Source of the DNA: Acidobacteriota bacterium
Lineage (GTDB): Bacteria > Acidobacteriota > Vicinamibacteria > Vicinamibacterales > SCN-69-37
Direction: 5' to 3'
Length of the DNA stretch: 64,000 nt
Assembly: GCA_020853395.1 (NCBI GenBank)
Contig: JADYYY010000016.1
Coordinates: 186,001-250,000 of the forward strand
Shown: positions 28,941 to 37,812 of the stretch, piece after piece
Position numbering within the stretch: the stretch's first letter is position 1
How the letters are laid out: every line of letters starts with the position of its first letter
Translations under genes and position numbers: made by a program
Notes under the pieces: model-generated
The model's input: the letters and a program-made list of their open reading frames with translations, nothing else
What the model was told of the DNA's origin: nothing
The model's database searches: none

Positions 28941-29969
28941 ATGAAGCGCTGGCAGCGAGTTCTCGCGTACACCTTCGTCGTGCTGCTGGTCGTGCTGGCC
29001 GGCGGCATTTCCGCGACGGTCGGCTGGCGTCCCGTGCTGGGTCCGCGGGCGCGGCCGCTGACGGATCGCACGTTCACGCCGAGTCCGGAGCGGCTGGCGC
29101 GCGGCGCCTATCTCCTGTCCGCGGTGACGCCGTGTCTCGCGTGTCACTCGGAATCGGTCGAGCCCGGCGCCATGTGGGTGCCGAAACCTGGCACCGAAGG
29201 CGGCGGGCAGCCCTGGCCCGAACCGGCGCTGTCCTGGGTCGTCACGCCGAACATCACGCCGGATCGGGACACCGGGATCGGCGGTTGGTCCGACGATGCG
29301 ATCGCGCGCGCCGTGCGGGAGGGGATCGGCCATGACGGTCGGGCGCTCTTCCCGTTGATGCCGTACCAGAAGTTCCGCCGGATGTCGGATGAAGATCTCG
29401 CGTCGGTGGTGACCTACCTCCGCACGCTGTCGCCGCTGCGGCGCGAACGCCCGCGGTCCGCCATTCCGTTTCCCGTGAACCGGCTGATCAACGCGGCGCC
29501 GGAGCCGCTCGACGCTCCGGTGCCCGAGCCGGATCGTTCGACGCCGGAGAAGCGCGGCGCCTACCTCGTGAACCTCGCCGTCTGCGCCGATTGCCACACG
29601 CCCGTCGACGCGAACAATCAGCCGATCGCCGGCATGGACCTCGCCGGCGGCAACACCGTCGAACTGCCGGGCCGGCCGATCGTGGCGGCAGCCAACCTCA
29701 CGCCGGCGCCCAACGGGATCCCGTACTACACCGAGGAGATCTTCGCCGGCGCGCTCCGCACCGGCCACGTCGGTGCACGAGAGCTCTCGGAGGTCATGCC
29801 GTGGCGCTTCTTCCGCCACATGACCGACGAGGATCTCGCGTCGATCTTCGCGTATCTCGAGACGCTGCCGCCGGTCGATCACTACGTCGACAACGCGCTC
29901 GCGCCGACGATGTGCGCCCGCTGCGGACACGTGCACGGTGGCGGCGAGCGGAACAAGAAGCCCGCGTAG
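28941..29969 (+). CDS. Membrane-anchored dihaem cytochrome c
   Basis: A 342-residue electron acceptor for the dehydrogenase encoded just upstream. One N-terminal membrane segment (VLAYTFVVLLVVLAGGIS) is followed by two cytochrome c domains with haem sites CLACH (about 63-67) and CADCH (about 214-218); downstream methionine ligands lie in FPLMPYQKF and EVMPWRF. Gluconate dehydrogenase cytochromes usually carry three haems. Here a C-terminal CARCGH has an extra residue before the His and no room for a third domain, so it should not bind haem. Electrons would pass to quinone or an oxidase. Confidence 0.87.
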   Translation: MKRWQRVLAYTFVVLLVVLAGGISATVGWRPVLGPRARPLTDRTFTPSPERLARGAYLLSAVTPCLACHSESVEPGAMWVPKPGTEGGGQPWPEPALSWVVTPNITPDRDTGIGGWSDDAIARAVREGIGHDGRALFPLMPYQKFRRMSDEDLASVVTYLRTLSPLRRERPRSAIPFPVNRLINAAPEPLDAPVPEPDRSTPEKRGAYLVNLAVCADCHTPVDANNQPIAGMDLAGGNTVELPGRPIVAAANLTPAPNGIPYYTEEIFAGALRTGHVGARELSEVMPWRFFRHMTDEDLASIFAYLETLPPVDHYVDNALAPTMCARCGHVHGGGERNKKPA

Positions 29970-30093
29970 CGAGCGTGTGTTCTCCCGGCACGCGACGTTC
30001 ATCTGCGGCGGCTGAGGGTTTCCGGCGACGACGGTCGGGCGTCGCTCCAGGCTGACGGCGACTCGAGCGAACCCGTGCGACACTGGTCGTTCG

Positions 30094-30744
30094 ATGAGCG
30101 AATGGCAGTCGGCTGAGCACGCGGCGGCGTATCTCCAGCGGGCGGATCACGTGGCCCATCGTGCGGAGGGAGAAGCGGCGCTCGTCGACGAGATTCCCGC
30201 CGGCGTGCGGCGCGTGCTCGACCTCGGGGCGGGCGACGGCCGGCTGCTGGATCTCGTGCTCCGCGCGCGACCGCAAGCATCCGGCGTCGCCGTGGATTTC
30301 TCGCCGGTGATGCTCGATCGCCTCGCAGAGCGGTACGGCGGTGCTGCGCGCGTGGACGTCGTGGCGCACGATCTCCAGCATCCGTTGCCTGCCGCGCTCG
30401 GACCGTTCGACGCGGTGATCTCCAGCTTCGCGATCCACCATCTGGAGCACGACAGAAAGCGAGCGCTGTACGGGGAGATCTTCGCGCGGTTGCAGCCCGG
30501 CGGCGTCTTCTGCAATCTCGAGCACGTCGCATCGGCGTCGCCGTACGGGCACGCGCGGTTCCTGGCGGACATGGGCATCACGGCCGCCGACGAGGACCCG
30601 TCGAACAGGCTGCTGGACGTGCACACGCAGCTCGAGTGGTTGCGCGAGATCGGTTTCGTGAACGTCGACTGCTACTGGAAATGGCGCGAGCTGGCGCTTC
30701 TGGCGGGCAGCGCCCCTGACGTATCATCGACACGAGTGGCATGA
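30094..30744 (+). CDS. SAM-dependent methyltransferase
   Basis: A 216-residue class I methyltransferase. Motif I is VLDLGAGDGRLLDLV, motif II VAVDFSPVMLDRL, and DAVISSFAIHHLEH is the post-II/motif IV region. It resembles the Methyltransf_12/25 group acting on small molecules; the acceptor is unknown. The start overlaps nothing upstream; the stop overlaps the next gene by 4 nt (ATGA), indicating co-translation with a DinB protein. Confidence 0.85.
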   Translation: MSEWQSAEHAAAYLQRADHVAHRAEGEAALVDEIPAGVRRVLDLGAGDGRLLDLVLRARPQASGVAVDFSPVMLDRLAERYGGAARVDVVAHDLQHPLPAALGPFDAVISSFAIHHLEHDRKRALYGEIFARLQPGGVFCNLEHVASASPYGHARFLADMGITAADEDPSNRLLDVHTQLEWLREIGFVNVDCYWKWRELALLAGSAPDVSSTRVA

Positions 30745-31265
30745 TGCGACCCGCCGCCGGCGACTATCCGTCGTCCTTTCAGGCCTACGTCGACCGCGTT
30801 CCCGAGACCGATATCGTCCCTGCGCTCGCTGCGCAGATCGACGTCGTCAGGCGCTTCGCAGCGGCGGTGCCGGCCGACACGGAGCGGTTTGCGTACGCGC
30901 CCGGGAAGTGGACGCTTCGGCAAGCGGTCGGGCACCTCGGCGACATCGAGCGCGTCTTCGGCTACCGGGCGCTCGCGTTCAGCCGGGGCGACACGGCCGC
31001 GCTGCCCGGGATCGACGAGAACGCGTACGTCGAGCACGCCACGTTCAACGACGCGACGCTCGCGGATCTCGTCGAGGAGCTCGCGCTGCTGCGCCGAGCG
31101 AACGTGTGCATGTTCCGGACGCTGACCGAGGCGCAGTGGGCGGCTTCCGGCGTGGCGAACGGCCGGAGCATCACGGTGCGCGCGCTCGCCTTCGTGCTGG
31201 CCGGCCACGTGCGACATCACCTCGACCTCTTCCGCGACCGTTACGGCGTGGCCATCGACGGCTGA
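30741..31265 (+). CDS. DinB-family four-helix protein
   Basis: A 174-residue DinB/DUF664-like four-helix bundle. The metal-site histidines are suggested by AVGHLGDIERVF and by AGHVRHHLDLFRDRY near the C-terminus, with YAPGKWTLRQ preceding, a very common arrangement in this family. Such proteins include thiol-dependent S-transferases (bacillithiol, mycothiol), but most are uncharacterised. Coupled to the methyltransferase upstream. Confidence 0.85.
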   Translation: MMRPAAGDYPSSFQAYVDRVPETDIVPALAAQIDVVRRFAAAVPADTERFAYAPGKWTLRQAVGHLGDIERVFGYRALAFSRGDTAALPGIDENAYVEHATFNDATLADLVEELALLRRANVCMFRTLTEAQWAASGVANGRSITVRALAFVLAGHVRHHLDLFRDRYGVAIDG

Positions 31266-31298
31266 CGGCCTGCAGCGCGTGTGTTCCAGGAGCGTGAC

Positions 31299-32108
31299 AT
31301 GTTCCGTATCGTGATGCTGCTGCTCCTGTGCTCGGTCGCGCTCGGGGCGCAGGGGGCGCGGCCGCCGGTCTCCACGTCGAAGCCGGCCCCGGCCGCGAAA
31401 CCCGTTCCGGCTCCCAAGCCCGCGAGCCCTCGCACACCCGCCGCGCCGGTGCCGGCCCAGCCTCCGCCGCCATCGTCGAGTGCTCCGGCCTCGCAGGCGA
31501 TGGCCCCGCTTTCCGATGAGCAGAAGACGATCTACGCGCTCGGCCTCCTCATGCAGCGGTCGATCCGCCAGTTCGACCTCTCGCCGGAGGAGATCGAGAT
31601 CATCAAGCGCGCGCTCGTCGACGGCGCGGCCGGCACGCCGGCGATCGACCTCAACGAGTGGGGGCCGACGATCGAGCCGTTCGCGACGGTGCGCGGAGAG
31701 CGTGCGATGACGAGGGAAAAGGCGGTGGCAGCCGCCTACCTCGAGCGAGCGGCATCCGAGCTCGGGGCGGTGAAGACCGCGTCGGGCCTCGTCTATCGCG
31801 ACATCACCGCCGGCACCGGGGCATCGCCGAGCGCGCGCGACACCGTCAAGGTCCACTATCGCGGGACGCTCGTCAACGGCACCGTGTTCGACAGCTCCTA
31901 CGATCGCGGCGAGCCGGCCACGTTTCCGCTGACCGGCGTCGTGCCGTGCTGGACCGAAGGCGTGCAGCGGATGAAGGTCGGCGGCAAGGCACGGCTGGTG
32001 TGCCCGTCCGATCTCGCGTACGGCGATGCCGGAGCGCCAACGATACCCGCGGGCGCGGCGCTCGTGTTCGACATCGAACTGCTGGAGATCGTCAGGACGG
32101 TTCCCTAG
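31299..32108 (+). CDS. Exported FKBP-type peptidyl-prolyl isomerase
   Basis: A 269-residue periplasmic prolyl isomerase. It has a signal peptide (MFRIVMLLLLCSVALGAQG), a Pro/Ala-rich linker (about 22-70), an FKBP_N helical dimerisation domain (about 75-150), and an FKBP catalytic domain starting DTVKVHYRGTLVNG with FDSSYDRG, WTEGVQRMKVGGKA, LAYGDAG and ALVFDIELLEI. AGGAG lies 6 nt before ATG 31299. Its stop overlaps the convergent kinase gene by 4 nt. Confidence 0.9.
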   Translation: MFRIVMLLLLCSVALGAQGARPPVSTSKPAPAAKPVPAPKPASPRTPAAPVPAQPPPPSSSAPASQAMAPLSDEQKTIYALGLLMQRSIRQFDLSPEEIEIIKRALVDGAAGTPAIDLNEWGPTIEPFATVRGERAMTREKAVAAAYLERAASELGAVKTASGLVYRDITAGTGASPSARDTVKVHYRGTLVNGTVFDSSYDRGEPATFPLTGVVPCWTEGVQRMKVGGKARLVCPSDLAYGDAGAPTIPAGAALVFDIELLEIVRTVP

Positions 32109-32983
32109 CGCGATCTCGGATTCCGTCGCCCGTCGTACCCGTCGTACCCGCGAGCTATCCGTCTCAACCCGTCCGCGACGCGCCGAAGGCTGCCGCGGCC
32201 GGTCGCCAGCCGAAAGACGCCGACCGTCGCGAGCGCCGTCGCAATCCAGAACGTCCGGTTGTCGAGATATGCCCGCACCGGCCCTCCGGCGGCGGCGTAA
32301 CCGGCGAGCAGCTCGCGCTCGAGCGTGGGCGTCAGCGGCCAGCTCGTGACGGCCCTCGCGAGGTCGAACGCCGGCGGACGAAGCGACAGCCGTTCCTCGT
32401 CGATCAGCCGCAGTCGTCCGGCCCGCGTGCGCACGATGTTGCCGGGGGACGGATCGCCATGGCTGATCGCCGTTCGCGTGTCGGTCGGCAGCGCGAGGCG
32501 CATGAGCGCGCGAGCCTCCGCCTCGCTGAGCAATGCCCGCGCGCGGAACGCTCTCGCCACGCGGGTCACGAGCCATCGCGTGTTCACGTAGGTCGTCGGG
32601 GCGACGGGCGGCGCGGGCGCTCGATGGAGCCGCGCGAGAAGGCGGCCAACGCCGCGGACGAGCCGGGCCGTTCCGGTGGCGGACGCACCGGTGCGCAGCC
32701 GGTCGAGCGGTGTCCCCTCGACGTACTCCACGACGAGGCAGCGCCCGAGCCGCAGGATTGGTCGAGGCAGCGTCGTGCCCGCGACCTGCAGCATTCGCCA
32801 GACGTCGTCGGCTCGCGCCGCCGTCGGGTAGAGGCGCATCTTCACGCGTCGGCCGTCCACCAGATCGAGCCCTGACACCGGCGACTCGGCGCGGCTCGAC
32901 AGGCGCGCCTCGCGAGCCACGTGCAGGCCGTGAGCGGCCAGCAGTCTCGCGCGCCGGGCTGTCAGCACGGCCGCTCCAGGCAC
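32105..32983 (-). CDS. APH/lipopolysaccharide-kinase-like phosphotransferase
   Basis: A 292-residue protein of the aminoglycoside-phosphotransferase fold. The catalytic segment SHGDPSPGNIV (His175-Gly-Asp177, Asn182) and LIDEERL (Asp195 as metal ligand) are present, as is a hinge-like CLVVEYVEGTPLDRL. The N-lobe lysine is probably in RVKMRLYP. It overlaps the HPr-kinase-like gene upstream by 22 nt. The last residues (RGYDGYDGRRNPRS) are encoded by the GTCGTACCC repeat found in bulk at 56.7-57.6 kb. A sugar, lipid or peptide hydroxyl is the likely acceptor; the true substrate is unknown. Confidence 0.75.
   Translation of the reverse strand: MPGAAVLTARRARLLAAHGLHVAREARLSSRAESPVSGLDLVDGRRVKMRLYPTAARADDVWRMLQVAGTTLPRPILRLGRCLVVEYVEGTPLDRLRTGASATGTARLVRGVGRLLARLHRAPAPPVAPTTYVNTRWLVTRVARAFRARALLSEAEARALMRLALPTDTRTAISHGDPSPGNIVRTRAGRLRLIDEERLSLRPPAFDLARAVTSWPLTPTLERELLAGYAAAGGPVRAYLDNRTFWIATALATVGVFRLATGRGSLRRVADGLRRIARGYDGYDGRRNPRSR
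32124..32154. repeat. GTCGTACCC repeat inside a gene 3' end
   Basis: Two tandem GTCGTACCC units preceded by CGTCGCCC, the same words as the arrays at 56741-57645, here coding for the C-terminus of the APH-like kinase. Confidence 0.6.
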
Positions 32984-34047
32984 GCCGCGATCAACGTCGC
33001 CAGCGAGGCATTGGCCCTCACGTCAGGCACGCCGATCGCGTAGCAGGCGACCGCGGGCACCAGCGCGCGACAGCGGCGCATCATCTCGTTCGCCTCCGGC
33101 GGCGTGGCGCCGAGCGTGAAGACCTCCGAGCAGAATCGCCCGCTGGCGCGGCACAACAACGCTCCGTCGATCGCCGTGGCCGCCCGCTCGTCGTCGAGCC
33201 TGTCGACGAAAGCGCTTTCGCGATCCGCGTTCGGGAACACCACGGCGCCAACGGGGGCGCACGCCTCGGACGCGCACGGCAGCGCCGCGCAGAGCTGCGG
33301 CGGGCTGATGTGCCACGCGTCCTGCCATGTCCGCGGCGGTCGCGGTCCAGCCGCCAGCCTTGCCTCGCGATGCTGGAGCAGATCCCCGCAATGCGCCAGC
33401 CTCGCGGCGATGGACGGCAACAGCTCGCGCGACCCCGACCGGATCGCGACGACGGTCGGCACGGCCAGCGCAGCAGGCGGCGTACCGTGCCGCACGACCA
33501 CGCGATCGTTCGACAGGAAACCGACGCCTGTCTGCTCCAGCAGCCGCAGCATCGTCGTTGTCTTCCCCGAGTGCTTGGGGCCGGCGATCAGCACCGCACG
33601 ACCGCGGGTCACGATCGCCGCCGCGTGCAGCACGACCGCGCCGCGTGCGATCGAGTGGTTGTGGGCGTACTCGCGCACGACGCGCAGCACGTGGGCTCGT
33701 GCCTGGAGCCGATCGCCGTAGACACCCACTCTGGTCGAGCGGCCATCGTCTTCGACGGCGTAGACGATGCCGTCGGTGGCGTCGTGCACAGCCAGACCGC
33801 GGGACGTCCGCCGGACCGGCAGCTCGAGCGGGCTCGAGTCCTGTGCGAACGCCACGCACGTGTCCGAATCGCGATCGCCGGCCGTGGGGGGCGCAATCGG
33901 ATCGAGCCCGACGCGCACGTCGACGGCTTGCATTGGAACGTCCGCGACAGCGAAGGCTGGCGTCAGGAACTCCTCGAGCCACGTGTGCTCGTCGGCATCT
34001 GCCTCGATGCCGATCGTGAGCCCGTTGTGCGCGTAGGCCCGAATCAT
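32962..34047 (-). CDS. HPr-kinase-like P-loop protein
   Basis: A 361-residue protein with a Walker A loop GPKHSGKTTT (about 156-165) preceded by HAAAIVTRGRAVLIA, then SNDRVVV as a Walker B-like strand, the layout of HprK-related kinases. In other bacteria such proteins occur in lasso-peptide and exopolysaccharide clusters, where some phosphorylate a serine of a peptide. The N-terminal 130 residues resemble the variable domain of these proteins. The ATG overlaps the TGA of the transporter gene upstream (ATGA). With the adjacent NTP_transf_5 gene it forms a pair seen in such clusters. No precursor peptide was found here. Confidence 0.72.
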   Translation of the reverse strand: MIRAYAHNGLTIGIEADADEHTWLEEFLTPAFAVADVPMQAVDVRVGLDPIAPPTAGDRDSDTCVAFAQDSSPLELPVRRTSRGLAVHDATDGIVYAVEDDGRSTRVGVYGDRLQARAHVLRVVREYAHNHSIARGAVVLHAAAIVTRGRAVLIAGPKHSGKTTTMLRLLEQTGVGFLSNDRVVVRHGTPPAALAVPTVVAIRSGSRELLPSIAARLAHCGDLLQHREARLAAGPRPPRTWQDAWHISPPQLCAALPCASEACAPVGAVVFPNADRESAFVDRLDDERAATAIDGALLCRASGRFCSEVFTLGATPPEANEMMRRCRALVPAVACYAIGVPDVRANASLATLIAACLERPC

Positions 34048-35387
34048 GGCGGCGCGTCCCACGCCGCGATCGCGTGCGGGCGACGTCCGAGCGCTGTGGC
34101 CGCCCGCCAGAAATGGACCGCGCCCCACGCCAGGCAACCCGCCGTCACGACGATCGACGCCTGGAGCCCGTCAGTGGACGCGCGGGCGCAGGCATCCGCG
34201 ATCGCCGGCACGGCGCCGGCGCCAAAGCACGACGTCCGGTAGTCGCCGAGCATGAAGGCGCGGCTGGCGAAGGCGTCGCTGGCCACGCCCATCAGCGTCG
34301 GCCCGAGACCCTGGCCGAGCACGTTCATGGCGAGGAGCACGACGGCAGATGCCGACGCCCGCATGCGCGCGCTGACGATGTTCTGCGCCAGCGCGAACGT
34401 CGGTCCCATGTACGTCGTCAGGCTCACCGCGCCGGCGACCAGATAGCCGAGCGTCGCGGCCACCGTCTCCTGGCGAAACGCGACGACGTACAGCGGGAAC
34501 GCGAGCGCGACGCCAAACGCCGGGATGCCGGCGTACCATCGGACGTGTCTTCGTGCGGCGAGATCGGTCATGAAGCCGCCGGCCAGGATGCCCGCCACGC
34601 CCGATGCGCCTGCGACGACGCCGAACCAGAGACCCGCATCCGCCATACCGATGCCGAACCGACGCACGAGATAGGTCGGTCCGAACAGGTTGATGCCGGT
34701 CGCCGCCACGCTCGTGAGCGAGGCCCCCATCACCATGTGGCCGAAGACCGGATCGCGGAAAAGACCGCGCATCATGTTGCGGAACGGCGGCGGCGCGGCG
34801 GCCGCGCCGTGCCGATCCAGCGCTCCGCGGACGGGTTCACGGAGCGTGACGATCACGAGCAGCGCGAGGACGAGACCCGGCAGCCCGACCGCGGCCATGG
34901 CCGTCCGCCAGCCGTACATCTGGCTGAGCCATCCGCCGGCGACGCTGCCGGCCACCGCTCCGAGCGGCGCGCCCAACGTGAACAGCGCGAGCATCGAGGC
35001 GCGGCGGTGAGCGGGAAACGTGTCCGAGAGCAGCGAATGCGACGCGGGGACGACGCCCGCTTCGCCGATTCCGACGCCGAGGCGATAGATCAGCAGGCCG
35101 GCGTAGGACCGTGCCGTGCCGAACAGCGCGGTCATGAGCGACCACACCGCGATCGACGAACCGATGATGAGGACACGGCTGCGTCGCTCGGCGAGCCGCG
35201 CCACCGGAATACCGCAGGCCGAGAAGAGGAGGGCGAAGGCGAGGCCGCCCAGCAGGCCGAACTCGACGTCGCTCAGTCCGAACTCCCTGATGATGGCCGG
35301 GCCGATCACGGCGACGATGACGCGATCGACGAAGGCGAACGTGTAGGCGGTGATCAGCACCACCATCAGCCAGAGCCGGTACGCCAC
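34044..35387 (-). CDS. MFS transporter (spinster-like)
   Basis: A 447-residue twelve-helix major facilitator. The N-terminus has FVDRVIVAVIGPAIIREFGLSD, and the loop between helices 2 and 3 reads GIPVARLAERRSR; helix 4-5 carries GIGEAGVVPASHSLLSD, typical of the spinster-like subgroup. A GTG at 35387 right after the upstream stop gives the best N-terminus. It likely exports a small molecule or lipid. Position between the HPr-kinase-like and NTP_transf_5 genes suggests it moves the product of this island. Confidence 0.85.
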   Translation of the reverse strand: MAYRLWLMVVLITAYTFAFVDRVIVAVIGPAIIREFGLSDVEFGLLGGLAFALLFSACGIPVARLAERRSRVLIIGSSIAVWSLMTALFGTARSYAGLLIYRLGVGIGEAGVVPASHSLLSDTFPAHRRASMLALFTLGAPLGAVAGSVAGGWLSQMYGWRTAMAAVGLPGLVLALLVIVTLREPVRGALDRHGAAAAPPPFRNMMRGLFRDPVFGHMVMGASLTSVAATGINLFGPTYLVRRFGIGMADAGLWFGVVAGASGVAGILAGGFMTDLAARRHVRWYAGIPAFGVALAFPLYVVAFRQETVAATLGYLVAGAVSLTTYMGPTFALAQNIVSARMRASASAVVLLAMNVLGQGLGPTLMGVASDAFASRAFMLGDYRTSCFGAGAVPAIADACARASTDGLQASIVVTAGCLAWGAVHFWRAATALGRRPHAIAAWDAPP

Positions 35388-35389
35388 GA

Positions 35390-36505
35390 TCAGGCGCCCC
35401 CTGCCGAGTGCGGCGCTCTCGCGACGCGCATCTGCCAGGCGACGCGTCCACCGGAGATCAGCCGGCGGACGCTGACGTCGCGAACGTTGGCGGGGAAGCC
35501 GGCCCACCAAAACGCGGCGAGATAGCGCGCCAGCGAGCCCGGGTAGATCCGGGCGAACCAGCGGAGGTTGGCCGGCGTGCGCGGCGGCGCGAACACCAGC
35601 GTGAGCCGTTCATCGGCGGTCAGCGGCACGATCGCGGACCGCCATGCTGCCAACATCGACACGAGATGAGGCAGTTCGTCCCGGACCTCGAAGAGCTCGA
35701 TCACGAGCATCAGCACGTTCGCGAAGACACCGGCGAGCCGCGCGGCATCACGGCGCGCGAAGAATCGATCCCAGTCGACGCGGGCATCGACATCGCGCAG
35801 CAGCAGGTAGAGATCGACCAGTGCCCGAAGCTGCGTCGATCCATGCGCGAGCTCCTCGAAGATCGACAGCGCGATCAGGACGATGGTCCACTCGTCCGAG
35901 AGCGTACGGCAGCGCACGCCGTCGATCGTGAGGTCCACCGCCTCGTCCCAGATCGGTCGTTCCTCCAGATGGAACGCGGGCGCGCCGCGCAGGCAGCGAT
36001 GGACGTCCAGCTTGATCGTGGCGAGCGCGAAGGTCACCGCGTGGGCGTCGTAGCCGAGACGGACGCATCCGTGCGTCCTGAGCACCGCGCTGGCGCGGCG
36101 CCTGTCGTTCTGCCGCACCAGCAGATCGATGTCGTGCTGCGGCCGCCCCTCGAGGCTGCCGTACAGCCGGACCGCAAGGGGAAACCCTTTGAGCAGCAGC
36201 ACGTTCACGCCCGCTGCGGCCAGGTGCCGCTGTAGCTCGTCGAAGGTTCGAAGCAGCGCCGCGTTGGACGGCCATGGTTTCGCCCGCCACGACTCGAACC
36301 GTTCGGCGAGCGCCGGCGCGAGGGCGCGCGAGAGATCCTCGGCGCTCGTCGCGTTCAGGATCAGGCGGATGAGCCGGTGCGTGCCGAGGACGCGAATGAT
36401 CTCATCGGGATCCTCCGTCAGCCGCTGCAGCGCCTCGACGAGCGGGCCGGAGTGGCGCCGGCCGGCGTGCCTGGCCACCTGGACGTAGCGCTCGCGTTCG
36501 GACAT
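35390..36505 (-). CDS. Nucleotidyltransferase, NTP_transf_5 family
   Basis: A 371-residue protein. The core has LLLKGFPLAVRLYGSLEGRPQHDIDLLV (in the stretch 102-130), with Lys106 and the metal-binding pair Asp125/Asp127, the hallmark of NTP_transf_5 (PF14907). Members are common beside HPr-kinase-like proteins in lasso-peptide and exopolysaccharide loci, but their acceptor is not known. ATG 36505 lies only 19 bp from the divergent glycosyltransferase start, so promoters must overlap the neighbouring gene. First gene of a four-gene leftward operon. Confidence 0.8.
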   Translation of the reverse strand: MSERERYVQVARHAGRRHSGPLVEALQRLTEDPDEIIRVLGTHRLIRLILNATSAEDLSRALAPALAERFESWRAKPWPSNAALLRTFDELQRHLAAAGVNVLLLKGFPLAVRLYGSLEGRPQHDIDLLVRQNDRRRASAVLRTHGCVRLGYDAHAVTFALATIKLDVHRCLRGAPAFHLEERPIWDEAVDLTIDGVRCRTLSDEWTIVLIALSIFEELAHGSTQLRALVDLYLLLRDVDARVDWDRFFARRDAARLAGVFANVLMLVIELFEVRDELPHLVSMLAAWRSAIVPLTADERLTLVFAPPRTPANLRWFARIYPGSLARYLAAFWWAGFPANVRDVSVRRLISGGRVAWQMRVARAPHSAGGA

Positions 36506-36511
36506 GCGCGA

Positions 36512-36517
36512 TATAAG
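36512..36517 (+). promoter_or_regulatory. Candidate -10 box of leaderless glycosyltransferase
   Basis: TATAAG 7 nt before ATG 36525, in the 19 bp between divergent starts. Confidence 0.4.
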
Positions 36518-36524
36518 GTATGCG

Positions 36525-37745
36525 ATGGGTCGACCGGCCGCCGCGGTGTTCTGCATGCCCGACCGCGGCCACTTCCAGCAGCTCCGGCCGGTGATCGCCG
36601 GGCTCTCCCGGACGGGCTTCCGCCCTCACGTCTACACGCACGAGCGCTTCCGGCCAGACATCGAACGCCTCGGGGGCGTGTGCGTCGATCTGTTCTCGCG
36701 CTACGCGATCGAGCAGGCCGACGGCGAGTCGTGGCCGTTCGCCTGCCGGTACGTGACGTTTGCGGCGGCCTACGGCGACGCCATCGCGCAGGAGGTTCGC
36801 GCCATCGCGCCGACCGTCGTCGTCCACGACACGTTCGCGGTGATCGGCCGCGTCGTCGCCCACGTGTTGCGGCTCCCGCGCGTGAACGTCTGCGCGGGAC
36901 ACAACGTCGACCCGGACCGGTACATCCCCATCATGGCGGCGCACCCTCGAGTCCACGTGTCGCCGCAGTGCAAGGCGGCCGTGGCGCGCCTACGCGATGA
37001 CTACGGCGTCGCGGACGCTTCGCCGTTCTCGTACGTATCGAACCTCAGCCCGGATCTCAATCTCTACGGCGAGCCGCCGGAGTTCTTGCCCGAGGCCGGG
37101 CGCGCGTGCTTCGAGCCGGTGGCGTTCTTCGGATCGATTCTCGAGGAGGACGCGGCCCGTGACGTGCCGGCTCGCCCGTACTTCGATGGCCGCCCTCGTG
37201 TCGGGCTGAAGGTGTACGTGTCGTTCGGATCCTTCATCGTGCCGTTTCGTCTTCAGGAAGCGACCGCGGCGTTCGAGGCGATCGCCGCCGGCGTGTCGCG
37301 TCATCCCGGGATGCAGGCGGTCATCACGCTCGGCGGCGTGACGGTGCCCGCCGAGGTCGGCGCGTCGATCGCGCGACGCGGTGTGCGGATCGAGCCGAAC
37401 GTGGACCAGCGGCGCATCCTCCAGGAGGCCGACGTCTTCGTCACGCACCACGGCTTGAACTCGACGCACGAGAGCATCGTGCACCGGGTGCCGATGCTCT
37501 CGTATCCGTTCATCTGGGATCAGCCTGCGCTGGCGGCGACGTGCCAGCGGCTCGGCCTCGCAATTTCGCTCACCACCTCGCCGATGGCGCCGCTCTCGGA
37601 GGAGGATGTCGATCGAGCCTTCGCGACGTTTGCGGCCGGGCGCGATCGATTGACGGCGAACCTGGCGCGAGCGCGCGATTGGGAAATGGCCGTGATCGCC
37701 TCGAGGCCGGTCGTGCTTCGACGCATCAGGGAGCTGTGCGCGTAG
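36525..37745 (+). CDS. UGT-type glycosyltransferase (MGT-like)
   Basis: A 406-residue GT-B fold enzyme of family 1 type. The acceptor domain begins AAVFCMPDRGHFQQLRPVIAGL; the donor domain has VYVSFGSF, RIEPNVDQRRILQEADVFVTHHG and the nucleotide-sugar motif HHGLNSTHES...PFIWDQPALA with conserved Asp-Gln. Family members glycosylate macrolides, terpenoids or other lipophilic small molecules. ATG 36525 follows a TATAAG box; an ATG at 36504 is also open but overlaps the divergent gene. First gene of the rightward half of the island. Confidence 0.87.
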   Translation: MGRPAAAVFCMPDRGHFQQLRPVIAGLSRTGFRPHVYTHERFRPDIERLGGVCVDLFSRYAIEQADGESWPFACRYVTFAAAYGDAIAQEVRAIAPTVVVHDTFAVIGRVVAHVLRLPRVNVCAGHNVDPDRYIPIMAAHPRVHVSPQCKAAVARLRDDYGVADASPFSYVSNLSPDLNLYGEPPEFLPEAGRACFEPVAFFGSILEEDAARDVPARPYFDGRPRVGLKVYVSFGSFIVPFRLQEATAAFEAIAAGVSRHPGMQAVITLGGVTVPAEVGASIARRGVRIEPNVDQRRILQEADVFVTHHGLNSTHESIVHRVPMLSYPFIWDQPALAATCQRLGLAISLTTSPMAPLSEEDVDRAFATFAAGRDRLTANLARARDWEMAVIASRPVVLRRIRELCA

Positions 37746-37800
37746 GCCGGTACGCGCGTGCCGCGGGCGCCCGATCGCGATCCGGCACGAGGATCGTGAT

Positions 37801-37806
37801 TAGATT
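37801..37806 (+). promoter_or_regulatory. Candidate -10 box of leaderless SET-domain gene
   Basis: TAGATT 6 nt before GTG 37813; no Shine-Dalgarno. Confidence 0.35.
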
Positions 37807-37812
37807 CTCCTC

